Source of the DNA: Dicyema japonicum | Lineage: Eukaryota; Dicyemida; Rhombozoa; Dicyemidae | Direction: 5' to 3' | Length of the DNA: 64,000 bases | Assembly (NCBI GenBank): GCA_011109175.1 | Contig: RDEW01000026.1 | Location: forward strand, 389,695-453,694 | Shown here: one piece after another, positions 33,482 to 44,529 of the stretch | Numbering within the stretch: the stretch's first letter is position 1 | How the letters are laid out: each line of letters starts with the position of its first letter | The notes under the pieces: generated by a model | What the model was told of the DNA's origin: nothing | The model's input: only the letters and a program-made list of their open reading frames with translations | The model's database searches: none | Position numbers and translations under genes: made by a program

Positions 33482-33945
33482 TTATTAACTATGGGGGAGA
33501 GCGGCTGCTGACATCACGGAGTAAGCGTTTCCGCGAATAACTGCGATACCAATTCTTTGCCTCAGCCAGACCGCTTCCCGCACGTCTTTCTTACGCTGGG
33601 CCAATTTTCCCCCGATTTCCTTTAGGAAAGAGACTGTAATACTTCCAGCCGCACCAGACTTCTCGATTGCTACCAGTACAAAACGGTAGCGGTCTCCAAT
33701 TTCGCCATATTTTTTAATCTTGATTTTCTCGGCCAGATCGGTCCAGCAGACTGCGCCGAGCTGAGCATCATCGAGTTCGAGAAAGAATCCACAACAGTGC
33801 AGTCCCATACGAGTGATTTTCCCTCAGTGAACGGAAAGATAGTTAACCCATCCGGTCTTTTCCCATCTCCGCGGTCCAATCCCACAGGTTCCAGTACTGC
33901 CGGGAAGCCTGCCGCTTCAAGAGCTCGCAAGACAATGTTGTTCAT
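33482..33945 (-). mobile_element. LINE-A restriction-like endonuclease and 3' end
   Basis: The minus strand gives VLRALEAAGFPAVLEPVGLD, KRPDGLTIF, then SLVWDCTVVDSF. This is the PD-x(12-14)-D pattern of the R2-type restriction-like endonuclease. After a one-frame slip near 33790 comes YRFVLVAIEKSGAAGSITVS, VREAVWLRQRIGIAVIRGN and the stop at 33485. A short 3' UTR ends near 33430-33480. The zinc-knuckle and RT are missing (5' truncated). Confidence 0.88.
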
Positions 33946-34562
33946 AAAAATGGACTTAATAAAAAATTTATTAATAAAATTTAAAAAATATATTTTACTT
34001 TGTTGTTAAATTTAAGTGCTACAAAGTTAGAATCGTCATTTAAATGGAAGAAACTGGTAACGATATAGAATACGAAGTTGAGGACATCATTTATAGAATT
34101 NTTCAAACCTCGATACTTCATACATCCGACATTTCTTTCTATTGTTCATAACTTGGGGTTTCTGACGTCTCCCAAGTCCGTCATCTCCCCAATGCTAAAA
34201 AGAATAAGGACGCATGGGCTTTCTCATTATGAAGTTAAGTAGACATTTCGTGCAATAAAGGTACGTTGTTTCCTCAACCCTCCTACCTGTGAAAAACTTA
34301 CCTGACTGATCAAGTTCCCCCAAAAAACGAATTATATTCAAACCCAAAAACATTGTGCACCAACACTTCTTTTGTTCAGATATTCAATATATTCGTCCTA
34401 CCATGGAGTAGGAGAAGATAAATGCTTCTAGGATGCCGACCAGTTATTGGGAGTCTCCTGAAACATGTGTATCAACTGGATTATCAATTGTCTAATAATT
34501 GAACGCTAAAAACAACTAAAATATAGAAACAAAGAAACAAAAAAGTGATAAGAAAAGTCGAA

Positions 34563-35218
34563 CTAATCATCATCACCATAATAATTATAGCTAACTGCAT
34601 TATTTTCTTCTTCAATTTCAGACTAATTCCATTAACCATAGATTTAACCTCATCGTATTCGTCATTAGAACTATACTCGTCTGACTCCTCTTCCGACTGA
34701 CCATTCTCTTCGTCATCCTCCCTCAAGAACTTAACGGTGTCGTCTTCTGTGATCGCCTGAGTCTCCGTAGCAACTAAGCATACAAAAATGCGATTACATT
34801 CTTCAGGGATCAAATTCCGTCTCCTGAGCTCTTGGATTTCATCGTTGGTGTATTTAAGGATAATATCGCCAACGTCATTTTGGAATTCTCTGATCCCCAC
34901 CAATACGATGTCATATTTGATGACCCACACCTTCCATAAGAAAAACAATTGGAACCTTTTTCCGCATTCCTCCGCGAATATAGCACAACCGAATTCTTCC
35001 GTCTCCACAGAGTACTCTTAGTCGACAATTTCCCAACAAGTCTTGCACGAAGCCATATTCTGTTGAAATTAGTTTCCTTATGTACCCGTTTCGCCTTCTT
35101 TGCTAAGGACAAGTTCTCTAATGAAGTCATCTACCTTGTTCTTCCCTCTTTTTCTATTTTTTCCTCCCTTTCCTGGATATAATTATGTCCAACTCTACTA
35201 ACCTTTATTCTTTGGCAT
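34563..35218 (-). CDS. EIF1A: Translation initiation factor eIF1A
   Basis: eIF1A binds the 40S A-site region and controls scanning and start-codon choice. The model has five exons: 35218-35203, 35172-35086, 35059-34956, 34930-34649 and 34622-34563. Introns are 30, 26, 25 and 26 nt. Exon 1 is only 16 nt. Joined products follow the family closely: N-terminus MPKNKGKGGKNRKRGKNK, then RELVLSKEGE, GFVQDLLGNCRLRVLCGDG, RLCYIRGGMRKK|VWVIKYDIVLVG (S1/OB fold), DIILKYTNDE and an acidic C-tail ending GDDD. Frame closes exactly at 182 codons plus stop. A further optional intron of 27 nt (34757-34783) would bring the length nearer the usual 140-155 residues. The C-terminus is longer than in human. Confidence 0.95.
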
Positions 35219-35229
35219 ATCTCACAACC

Positions 35230-36490
35230 GCAGACACTTATAAACGTGTAATTAAATTAAAATAAATAAAAAAAATTATAGGTAAATAATTAAAATTGAT
35301 ATTTAGTTCACTATAATATTATCTCATTGATAAAATTAATATTTAATGACATTTAAGTGCTGTAGGGAAAAAAACCACTTGGTTTAATGGTCAAATTGGT
35401 AGAAGATTGTAAATCTAGTCACAGCTGTTTTAAAGAACGTTTAATGGATCTATTTATTGTTTTTGCTTCTATAACCTTTGTAGGTTTAGTGAGGAAGGAA
35501 GGATTTGATATGAGTTACGAAATAAAATTCAGACTGTGGATTTTAGAACTTTGATAACGATTTGTAATATAATAATTACCATCTTCCTGTGGTTATTGCT
35601 AATATTAGTATCACCACTTCTTGATTTCTCATACATCATGTTATTGTACTTACACCCCCAGTGGTCCAATAGATTCACCAATCTGCCATCAAATTGAGGC
35701 CTTTAATCTGATGGTGCTACCACTCAAAGCGATTAGTATCATGAAAATTTTAAATTCCACGAGTTATCATGGAAAACAAGATATTTTAGAGAATCATGTT
35801 TACTATCATCTTATATGTGAAACTTCCGATAAATGATCTTCAAATCAAATTTGGCTAGACGATATTTGGACCAGGGTTCGTTGACAATTTTTTTGTTCAG
35901 AATTTCGTATTTTCGATGTCTCAGGAGTTCATCTATGAGAAGAAAGAAGACAAAGAATTTTACTCATAATGAAACTTAGTAGACATTTCGTGTAAAATTA
36001 CGTCATCTGATAAGAAAGCATATTTACCAAAATGAAATTATTATTAACAAAAAATTAAGTTTGGTATGGTTGAGGGATTTTTCGGATAACATCGGTCTTC
36101 CTATAAAGCCTCGTTGAGGTCTCTTCCAAACTGGTTTATCTACAGTAAGTTAAATATAGGAAGTCAGACCACAGGCATTCTTACAGTAAGGGTTCTTCTT
36201 TAGATGAGGGTAGCCACTTTTCAGTATCAAAATCAATATATTGTATTTTTAGTTAAAAAGCTAATAAAGCATAATCCTCTCCTCCATAGCCTCTCTAACC
36301 GTTTTTTAATATCCATATCCAGTTTGTATCAAGTTTCAATTGGAGTGCAAATTTAGTAGCTATTCTCCTATATTTCTTTAGTGGCAGAATGATCATTCTT
36401 TCCTCGGAGTGAAAAACCACTCTTCTCATCCATAAATAAGTAAAGGAAAATAATCGTTTTGAGGATTGAGGAAAAATGCAAAAAGGATAT
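35230..36490. other. Intergenic, no supported gene
   Basis: A short motif (AGTAGACATTTCGTG) near 34240 recurs near 35975, on both sides of eIF1A. The plus frame at 35621-35836 is not recognised. Confidence 0.4.
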
Positions 36491-36499
36491 TAAAAATTT

Positions 36500-37100
36500 T
36501 CACATATAATCAAATTTCAAGAATTCTTCATTTTCCATTAAGCAATCATTAACGGATCCTCCCACATATTCTCTAGACGCTGAGGGTCTAGAATCTGGGA
36601 TATTATAAAAAAAACCCTCTGGTGTTTCCTCAGCAGGTTGCATGTTTGATAAATTATGTTTTTTGTAGGCCCAAATTAAAACGTATATTAGGGGAGAGTC
36701 TGATGAAGTTAGCATCTTAGTCTTGGAAGATCTACTTGAATACTACGAAAGAGTTTCGATTCAGAATTATTATTATTAACCCNTATAGTATGACTATTTC
36801 CGGATTTGGCAAGTTTCTTATCTTCTTTTTTGGAGACTTTTGACTTTTCAGCAACTTTCTTCATTTTCTCACGATTGGCTTCCATAGCTTTCGGACAACC
36901 TCCATAATTTGCCAGATGAGTAGTCGACCCACAATTAACGCAATTTTTTGTATCATGCGATGCTTTACATTCAGATCTTCTATGTGATCCCGAACAATGT
37001 AGACACTTTTCTAAGTTCTTGCAAAACCGAGCAATATGTCCAAACTGTTGACAACAAAAACACTGAATTTCTCGCATATGATGAGACGATCAGAAGTTTT
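36500..37100 (-). mobile_element. LINE ORF1 (gag-like) with three CCHC zinc knuckles
   Basis: The frame at 37077-36709 carries CX2CX4HX4C (CFCCQQFGHIARFC), CX2CX3HX4C (CLHCSGSHRRSEC) and CX2CX4HX6C (CVNCGSTTHLANYGGCP), then a Lys-rich stretch (EKMKKVAEKSKVSKKEDKKL). Such ORF1 proteins of jockey/I-type LINEs bind element RNA. An n lies inside the frame at 36783. A continuation in another frame (36715-36500) may be its C-terminus. It is probably LINE-D ORF1, but linkage is not shown. Confidence 0.75.
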
Positions 37101-37429
37101 TCTCATTTCTTCAATAAAAAATTAGAAAACAAGTATTTCTGAAGCAAAGAAAAACAGTTAGGTATTAAATATTATTTTAATAAAACTTAAATATGTTTTT
37201 TATTAATTTAAGGTATTTTCTAAAAAAATGCTATTCAAATTTATTGATTTTATTTTTCAACTTGACCACAAAATTTTAAGGAACCAAAAATGGCCAATTT
37301 ATACATTTTACGTGATTTTTTACGTGTTATTTAGTTATGCTGTGGTCTATTTAAATTTAAAAAGAACAATGTTAAAACAGATTGGACTACCGCAATTTAA
37401 TCGCAACTTATGATATTCTATCTATTATC

Positions 37430-37860
37430 CAGTCGCCCTCCCCCTCGTTTTAATGGTAGTATGTGTTGCACAGTAATTTAGACCACAAGGATATAGTAAC
37501 GAAACGGTGGATGCTGGAATAATGGTTACTAACTCTCTCAAATTAAGTAGTGTTAAATCTATAATACAAAGACATGAGGGAATGGTACTAGGCAATTAAG
37601 TAAAAAAAAACATTTTCTCTTATGGTCACTGGATTGCATAACTCCAATATGAGTTTGGGGTGAATTTAAAGGCATTAAATTTTTAGACAACAATACGACT
37701 GTTGAGGATAAGAGAAAATCTAAAAAACCTGATGGCACAGCTCATGTGCATAAAACTGTGACCGAGTATTAAACTATTGCTATTGAGAGTAAACAAGGTA
37801 TTAAGTGGACACATTATTATTATTAAAAGCCAAAAATCACCGACAAATTAATTAACTACA
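37430..37860. other. No gene recognised
   Basis: I see only short broken frames and no clear repeats in this stretch. Confidence 0.35.
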
Positions 37861-37864
37861 TAGC

Positions 37865-38215
37865 CGTCAGGTGATTCCGGCCGCCTCGAGTAGCCATCTC
37901 ATTCTTGCTCGGTGTTCTTCCCGGGTTCCAACGCATTTCCGGATTGGGCGGGGTTTTATAACTTTTTTGGAGGGTAGTAAGGCTCTGGTTTTTTTCAATA
38001 ATTCCTCAAAAGGTGTAAAGTTTAGAGGTGTCCAAGAAAACCTTTGCAAAGCCTTACTGGCCATTTTTTGGAAGGTATTGATTTTTTATATTTTCCTGCT
38101 TGATAGGTTGGTTCCCCATACAGCAAACCCGTAAGTTAGAGACGGTTCAATATACTGCACGTAGAGCGAGTCCAAATTTGAGTTGAAACACCCCTTATAA
38201 TACTCGAGTTCTCTT
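37865..38215 (-). mobile_element. LINE-D reverse transcriptase C-terminus
   Basis: The minus strand encodes VQYIEPSLTYGFAVWG near 38150, then TFQKMASKALQRFSWTPLNF and KPRPIRKCVGTREEHRARMR with WLLEAAGIT and a stop. It matches the LINE-D C-terminal signature. Confidence 0.8.
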
Positions 38216-38479
38216 GAAAGCCGTTAATAATGAGTAGGGCCATCTAAATGCTACAAAATTTTTTTGATCATAATTTAATCTGAATAATTCAAAAACATAC
38301 TTTTTAATTCATTAATTTAATTTCTGACTCATAAATGGTATAATAATTGATTTCGCAAAAATGCTCCTGAGATTCGCTTCATTCTTTCCAGCTGAAACGT
38401 ATATGCACCACACCACCAAAGTTGTTATATAAAAAAGGATATAAAATAAAACTGATTTATCAAATAGTATTTACACGTA

Positions 38480-38715
38480 GATCTGCGAATTCCAAGATCT
38501 CTGAGTCTGACCGGAAATGGGCTTGCTCCATGAGTGTTCCTCAAATCAGATATTGATGATACGTTCCGCTGTTGAATGGTCACATGGTGAAATAGGGAGC
38601 AGTCCTCAGGATATATGCAAGCCTCTCCTTGTGAGCGCTGCTGGTTATTTGAGCGAATCTCGCTCGACGTCCTGAGAGGGAATATCCACACAATAAGGGC
38701 GATCGATGTATGACC
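38480..38715. mobile_element. Two opposed LINE-A fragments
   Basis: 38480-38600 (minus) encodes QQRNVSSISDLRNTHG and PFPVRLRDLGIR, the post-RT region. 38600-38710 (plus) encodes CWLFERISLDVLRGN and IRAIDV with a stop, the extreme C-terminus. The orientations oppose each other, so the locus was rearranged. Confidence 0.7.
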
Positions 38716-38756
38716 CTTGACTGACTGTTTCTTCATTTTATTTTAATAAATTTTTG

Positions 38757-39300
38757 TTAGATTTCTGACAATGTGCAATAACATATTGAGTTGCTTATTT
38801 TCTTTGGCCAACCAATTCCAATTGATTCGATGGAATGACTACAGTTTGTCGGGCTATTCTCAAAAATGCCACAAGTCCCATAATTGTAAATTATAACTGG
38901 GAGAACGAAAGAGCTGTAAAGTATTTTGTTTTTGTTCCGAGATATGTTTATGAGATAATGATCGCATTTTCTTAATGCTGGTATTACATCTTCTGAGTCT
39001 CCCAACAGTGGTCATAGCTTTTTGAGTTGACAACATTCAATTGATTTCGTTTTTCATGATCTTGATATAGACTATTTTCTCTTTGTTGACTATTAGGAAC
39101 CATTTTAAAGTATTGAGTGAATTGTCTGCATAAAGTATTGAAGGATGTTAGACTTAATAATAACAAATATAAAGTTTCCCGACCATAAGAATGACGTCTT
39201 GATCCTTTCCAGGTTTGGAATTTTTATTTCAATTCTCGAGCAAAGTTTCCGCTTCTTTTGACACTGCATCTTCGATCGTTCCCCTTGAGCTTCTTTTGAC
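38757..39300 (-). mobile_element. LINE-B RT C-terminal fragment, decayed
   Basis: Minus-strand relics include SFVLPVIIYNYGTCGIFENS and GIGWPKKISN, the LINE-B signature (compare GLGWPKKISNKKLY at 58.9 kb). A 25-bp segment (GCTTCTTTTGACACTGCATC) is directly repeated near 39252 and 39290. Confidence 0.7.
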
Positions 39301-39562
39301 ACTGCATCTTCGACAAAATTTTCCCAGATGATTTATTTTTTCCTGATCATGAGACGGAGAAATGGAAATTTAATGATGAAGCTTTGGATGAGAATACATA
39401 TGTTCACAATATTTCTGCAATAACTGAAAAACAGGAGGACTATGAATTGATCCCCATTGAGACTGGTAATGTGTTTGAAAAGTCGAACAATGGACCAGAG
39501 ACGAGTGATGGAAGAAAAAGATCTTGGGAAATGACCAATCCTGGAGCCAAAAGGAGATGTTA
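39300..39562 (+). CDS. Orphan 3'-terminal exon of an unidentified, probably nuclear protein
   Basis: This 80-codon open frame has no ATG. It begins FDKIFPDDLFFPDHETEKWK and continues through an acidic, hydrophilic segment (ITEKQEDYELIPIETGNVFE). It ends with two basic clusters resembling a bipartite nuclear localisation signal (GRKRSWEMTNPGAKRRC) and TAA at 39560-39562. The 5' side abuts a LINE-B fragment, and its start lies inside the 25-bp duplication, so upstream exons are either beyond the LINE or lost. I do not recognise the family. Confidence 0.5.
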
Positions 39563-39699
39563 AGCTTTGTTTACTCTTAATTAGATGTTAATTAGTTTTC
39601 TAATAAAAAGTAATAAAATTTTTGAAATTTTATTGTAAATTGGGGCTCCTAAATTTCTAAGTCTGAATCCTTTTAATTTTCGGAAGCTCATAAAAGCAT

Positions 39700-39965
39700 T
39701 CTCGCATTTAATTTTGGCGCGGAGATATTCCTCCCCACGCAAAGGAGCTTCTTTTCAGTGCACATCTACTGGCTTTCAAAAAACTTGAAGGTGGGGTCCG
39801 CCCCATCGCGGTCGGCAACTATTTCAGAAGACTGACAGCGAAAATCGCATGCAGCATTGTCTGTCCGAGAAAATCTGAAGAATTTCCCTCCTCCACTGGG
39901 GGTTGGTGTAAGGAACAGATGCGAGGCAGCAGTGCATGCTGCGAGGTGTTTTTTTGGACAAAAAG
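39700..39965 (+). mobile_element. LINE-A reverse transcriptase fragment
   Basis: The plus strand reads GVRPIAVGNYFRRLTAKIAC, then PPPLGVGVRNRCEAAVHAAR. This matches GGVRPVAVRFIFRRLAAKID and DVGICLGCEAAVHS in the copy at 47-49 kb. Confidence 0.8.
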
Positions 39966-40249
39966 ACGGAAAGTTATTTTTTCGACAACAACCAAAATGA
40001 TTTGAATATTCAATTAAAGCGTTTTCAAAGAAAATATTTACTTTCTTCAACATTTCTCATTGTATAAGAATTGTAACCAAGAGAACAAGCATCGTTAGTC
40101 AAATTCTAATGTTAGATTATTTTTCGCAAATTTTATACTTCCAAAATACTCCTTTTATGTTTTCGATTTTTTATCTTACCGTAATCAAGCTTTGTCAATT
40201 TGTGATAAAAGAAACACAGTTCTTTATTCCTTATTCAATTCTACAGAAA

Positions 40250-40690
40250 ATTGTGCTGATTATTATTATTAAAATCACAGTCACAGAACCAAAGAACGTT
40301 ATATTAACTTGTGTCAGGTGTTTTAAATTCTGCTTCACTAGGCGTCTCCATCTCCCTCTGCTTTACCCATCTGTCCTTAGATCTTCTAGGTCATTTGCAG
40401 ATTTAAGTTTTCTTCCAATTCCATTAAGATCCTTGTTCAGAGTCACGGGTAGAGTGACTCTGAGTCTTTCTTTGAACGATGGTTTGTTCTCATTGTTAAA
40501 GTAATTGTCCATTATTATATTTGGAGGGGCGTATACGTCTATTCAAAGCACGTGTCCAAACAGTCTCCATCTTGATTCAATAATGTCGATGCTTATTGGC
40601 CTCGATTGTGCCACAGAGTATAATTTCTTATTTGAAATCTTCTTGGGCCAACCTAGGGCCAAAAATGTAATATTGGTTTTAATAAAATGT
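40250..40690 (-). mobile_element. LINE-B 3' end
   Basis: It is nearly identical in order to 58.47-58.87 kb: GWPKKISNKKLYSVAQSRP, SRWRLFGHVL-type and a RVTLPVTLNKDLNGIGRKLK-like tail on the minus strand. It ends in the AGAACCAAAGAACGTTA-type 3' UTR. Confidence 0.8.
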
Positions 40691-40699
40691 AATATTTAA

Positions 40700-43336
40700 G
40701 AAAACGTTGATTTTGAAATTAATTTTGGTTCAGTTTATTTGGATCATGTTCTCATGAAAGGCGATGATAATGATTCAGATATATTAATTTATTTAGATGC
40801 CTTAATTTAATTTTTATTCATTTGATAATAAAACCGTAAAATTAAAAAAAAATTATTTAGAATTTTACAAATTGGGATGTTGGCTATCCAAAAGATCCTC
40901 AAACCTATAAGTGCGTTTATGCCAAGTTTCTTAAGGAAAATGAATAAATGATTTCTGTCGAAACGTAAGATTTATTTGTTACAAAAATGACGACAATTGC
41001 TATATAAATTTTTAACTTAGATCAGAGGTTCCCAACCTGGGTTCCGCGAAATATTCTAGAGGTTCCGCGAAGTTACAAATTTTTTTAATTCTTTTTTCAA
41101 AACATATTAATTTAATTTGCGCGTGTCTAAATGGAGTCTTGTGACAGTGCATATCTTAAAGTTCGATCTTTTCGAAAAGTTATATTGCCTTTGGTTTCAC
41201 ACGGACTAAGGACATAGATTATCCTCTACCACTTTATTCTGTTTGCGGTGAAAAACTTGCGAATAGTTCTATGGCTCTAACGACACTTAGACGTCATTTC
41301 TAACCAAGCACCTAAACTTTCAGAGGAAAAAAATAATATTTTATGCCGAAATTGGACCAGAATAAAGTTCAAGCATCCCGTTTTACAAAAAATTAAAAAT
41401 AAACGAAAAAGCACTGCATGATAGTTATGCTGTTGCTGAGATTACCGCTAAAAATATGAAATCGCATACTCTCTTTGAAACTGTTATTTTGCCTGCATGC
41501 AAAGAATTAGTGAAGATAATGTTCGGAGAAATTGTTGCCGCTAGCTCGACTCAATTCCTATTTCTAATAATTCTGTGAGCAGACGCATCAAGGATATGTC
41601 TGATGACAATGAAGCCACTTTGGTTCGGCGAATAAAAAATCGCTTCAATTGGATGAAAACTTAGATATTACAGAAAAATGAAATTCCTTGTTTCGTTCGA
41701 TATATGAACGATGAATCCATTGTTGAAGATTTTCTTTGCTGAAAAGAGTTGCTCGGAACAACAAAGGGATATTTTCAATTATAAATTCATATTTTGATGA
41801 TATAAAATCGCGAGGCATTGATCGCAAAAACTATTGGGCTTAAATGTGCTTTGGACATGATTGTAAAAATAATTAATTACATCAAAACGAGGCCGTTGAA
41901 ATTGCGACAGTTATCGAAACTTTGTGAAAATGCATTCAGTTTTGATTTTGCATACTGAAGTAAGATGGCTCTCAAAGGTAAATATGTTAATTCGTTTATA
42001 TGAACTAAGACACGAATTTTCGGTTTTTTGTATACAAGAGAAGTTGGATGATTTTATTGAATGCCTCAATGATGAATGTTGGTGTTGCAAATTAGCATAC
42101 CTCGCCGATATTTTTCATGAACTCAATGTTCTCAATATCAGCATGCAAGGAAGAAATGAAAATTATTGAGTTGCGCGGATCACGAATGGAAACTTGGAAA
42201 TGTTCCCTCATGTGCAAAAAAGAAATTTTAAAGAAATTGTTCCACAAATTGTAGACCATTTGAAGTCACTGTTTACATGCACGAATAACTATTTCCACCC
42301 ATATCAGTTGAGGAATTTTTAGCTGAGTGCGAAATAACTGGAAACGAGCTATCATTATAAAAAAAACAATGGAATATTTACAGATTGATATTGATTCGTT
42401 TGGCTGATTGTCAAACAAGAATATCCTATTCTGGCAAACAAAGCTTTAAGAGTTTTGGTCCAGTTTTCAACGACTTATCTATGTGAAAGTGTGTTTTCTG
42501 CATTAACAAATATAATGAATAAAAAACACGCGAACCTAATGTATGTGGAAGAAGACCTGTGTTTATCCTTGTCAAGGAAAAGGCCAAATATTACAGAGCT
42601 ATGCAAGAGACATCAGCCTCAACCATCTCACTAACTATTTTATTTTTTATATTAGTAAAATATAATTGTTATAAAATATAAAATAACTGTCGGGTTCCGT
42701 GCTCTCAAAAAGGTTGGGAACCACTGACTTAATAATTACTCCAGCATTAACTGCACAAATAAATTCGTATAAAATTTAATAATATTTAGATGTTAAAAAT
42801 CAAACATATTCTATTAAAATGAGAGGAAAACTTATACAATGTTCGGAAAACCATTAAATTACCACGATTCTGCAAGAATTTGTTCTCAATTTGGTTTATC
42901 TATGGTCAAAACAGAGTCCACATATTTTATTAGTCAACTTAATAAAAATCAAAGATTCTATATGGATTATAGAATATTATGGAATGACACAACTCTCAAA
43001 TGGTTGGGAGATCCTCTTGTAATTTATATTTTTATTAAAAATAGTCGACTACTCTTTGGCTCCAAGCGAACCAAAATACAATAACGAAATTGTATGCATT
43101 ACTGTTGATGAAACTGGAAAATGGGTTTCTACAAGATGTAATGAGAAACATATAACAGTCTGTGTGGATATCGTTTATACTTTTATATTTTTAGATTCCG
43201 TAAATTATGTTGCATCAATGAATAGTTTTGTATTAAAGTAAAGGTTAAAACTAAACTTGATGTTGGAATATTCTTTGGAATTGTTGCTGTTCTGGGAATT
43301 ACATTAGGTGGATTCATCTATATTAAGTTACTGTAA
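40700..43336 (+). pseudogene. C-type lectin-like membrane protein locus, split by a hAT element
   Basis: C-type lectin folds bind sugars or proteins at the cell surface. Domain 1 relics: 40715-40820 (EINFGSVYLDHVLMKGDDND) and 40868-41000 (FTNWDVGYPKDPQTYKCVY, then G-K-stop-INDFC and RFICYKND). The conserved Trp before the last disulphide seems replaced by TGA. The hAT at 41023-42726 follows. Domain 2: 42839-43018 (GKPLNYHDSARICSQFGLSM, WNDTTLKWLGDPL) and 43045-43172 (LAPSEPKYNNEIVCITV, GKWVSTRCNEKHITVC). A 53-nt intron (43173-43225) joins a last exon with one transmembrane helix (VGIFFGIVAVLGITLGGF) and stop at 43336. The intron at 43019-43044 (26 nt) leaves a 1-nt frame error. No intact signal peptide is visible. 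Probably non-functional, or a domain-2-only gene. Confidence 0.65.
41023..42726 (+). mobile_element. hAT transposon (ZBED/SCAND3-like transposase), inactive
   Basis: The termini are CAGAGGTTCCCAACCTGGGT and the complement of CAGTGGTTCCCAACCTTTTT (42726). The flanks ACTTAGAT and ACTTAATA look like an imperfect 8-bp target duplication. Coding relics run in family order: DSYAVAEITAKNMKSHTLFE with TVILPACKELVKIMFGE, SRRIKDMSDDNEA, MIVKIINYIKTRPLKLRQLS, then the intact piece at 41924-42169 (SVLILHTEVRWLSKVNMLIR). A hATC-like end near 42480 reads TYLCESVFSALTNIMNKK. The ORF is broken at least five times. Confidence 0.85.
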
Positions 43337-43419
43337 ATTTATATTTTAGAAAACTCAAATTAATTTATCTTCCTCATTCGGAAGCTTCAGACGATGCATT
43401 GTTAGATCTCGTTAAACAT

Positions 43420-43690
43420 TTAACTAACAACAACTAATAAATTTTCCTGATTAAACGAAAACCCCACTTTATTAACCAACAATAAAAAGTTAATAATCAA
43501 CAACCTCCTGTTCACCAGCCTCCTCAGGAAGGTTCGATTCTGGTTGCTGAAACAACTCCAAGAGCGCCTTGTCCCCAATTGAACCCTCTGCCCATATGGC
43601 ATGTCCGGGCTCTGCCTATACTCCAGTGTCCTATCTACCCCAGCTGTCTTAGATAATCCTTGTGGCGACAACATCTGGAGGACATACGAT
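43420..43690 (-). mobile_element. LINE-C 3' end
   Basis: The minus-strand frame reads TLEYRQSPDMPYGQRVQLG and then slips frame, matching TLEYRRQSPEMPYGQRVQLD at 19.27-19.34 kb. The 3' UTR (TTTTTATTGTTGGTTAATAA, AGTGGGG) matches 19430-19460. Confidence 0.8.
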
Positions 43691-43999
43691 AACTCTGAAA
43701 AGATATCTTATAGATTTATCCTTTGTTGTATCACTTTTAAATTCCTTTGATGAATCGACTATTTTATTGCATAGGGAAAAAAATAGTATATCATTCTAAA
43801 TTTCGAATTCGTCTTTGAATTGCAGAGCATTGTTAGATTTAGTGTTCTTTGATATTACAATAAATCAAACACGTTTTATGTTAATTGATTATGGATTACA
43901 AATTATATCATTTATTATTTTTATAAGTCAGAAAATAAATAACTAAATGAATTAAAAATTACATTTTTGGAATATTCAGAATAAATTATGATCAAATAT

Positions 44000-44285
44000 G
44001 TCCGGGTGGCGCAATGTGACAGTTACCGGGCGAGAGGCTTGAAGGTCGTTAGATACTGTACATTTCGGTTGAGGGTTACACATCAACATTCTTTTGCTTG
44101 ATGAGTGACGCCGTCATCAGTGAACACTTCACTGCGGAACCGGATCGTCTATAAAGGACATACACCGAAGAAAAAGAAAACAAAGAAGAGCATTCCTTGG
44201 TTCTCCCTCATCGATTAGCTATGATAACTGTTTTGCTTAAAATAAAGTGTGTGTTCTGGGCACAAGAGAAACCATAAACATTGTT
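44000..44285 (+). mobile_element. tRNA-derived SINE, divergent copy
   Basis: The head contains GGGTGGCGCAATGTGACAGT (box-A-like). The core is GATGAGTGACGCCGTCATCA then CACTGCGGAACCGGATCGTC, shared with 21.65 kb and 61.37 kb. The tail (AAAGTGTGTGTTCTGGGC, AACCATAAACATT) is more divergent. Box B is weak. The different head with a shared core suggests a subfamily. Confidence 0.7.
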
Positions 44286-44529
44286 TACTGTAACGTGAAT
44301 GTGCTTAAAAACAAAAAAATATGGGGTTCGATTTATAAAACACAAAAAATCATTTTGTTATTTTTTTACTTAAATTTTATTGTAAATCTTTTGAAGTGTG
44401 TGCAAGCTGAGGAGAGGCATGACCTATTCAGGGAATAGAGGTTAGCCCCAAGAAGAGAAGATTTATTTAGAAAGGATTTGTAAAATAATTACTTTCACTT
44501 ATTTCCCTTTGTAATGATTATTACATTTG

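Noticed and set aside
35375-35440. tRNA-Tyr-like string (AATGGTCAAATTGGTAGAAG, TTGTAAATC)
   Set aside because: No closing acceptor stem or T-loop; the cloverleaf cannot be formed.
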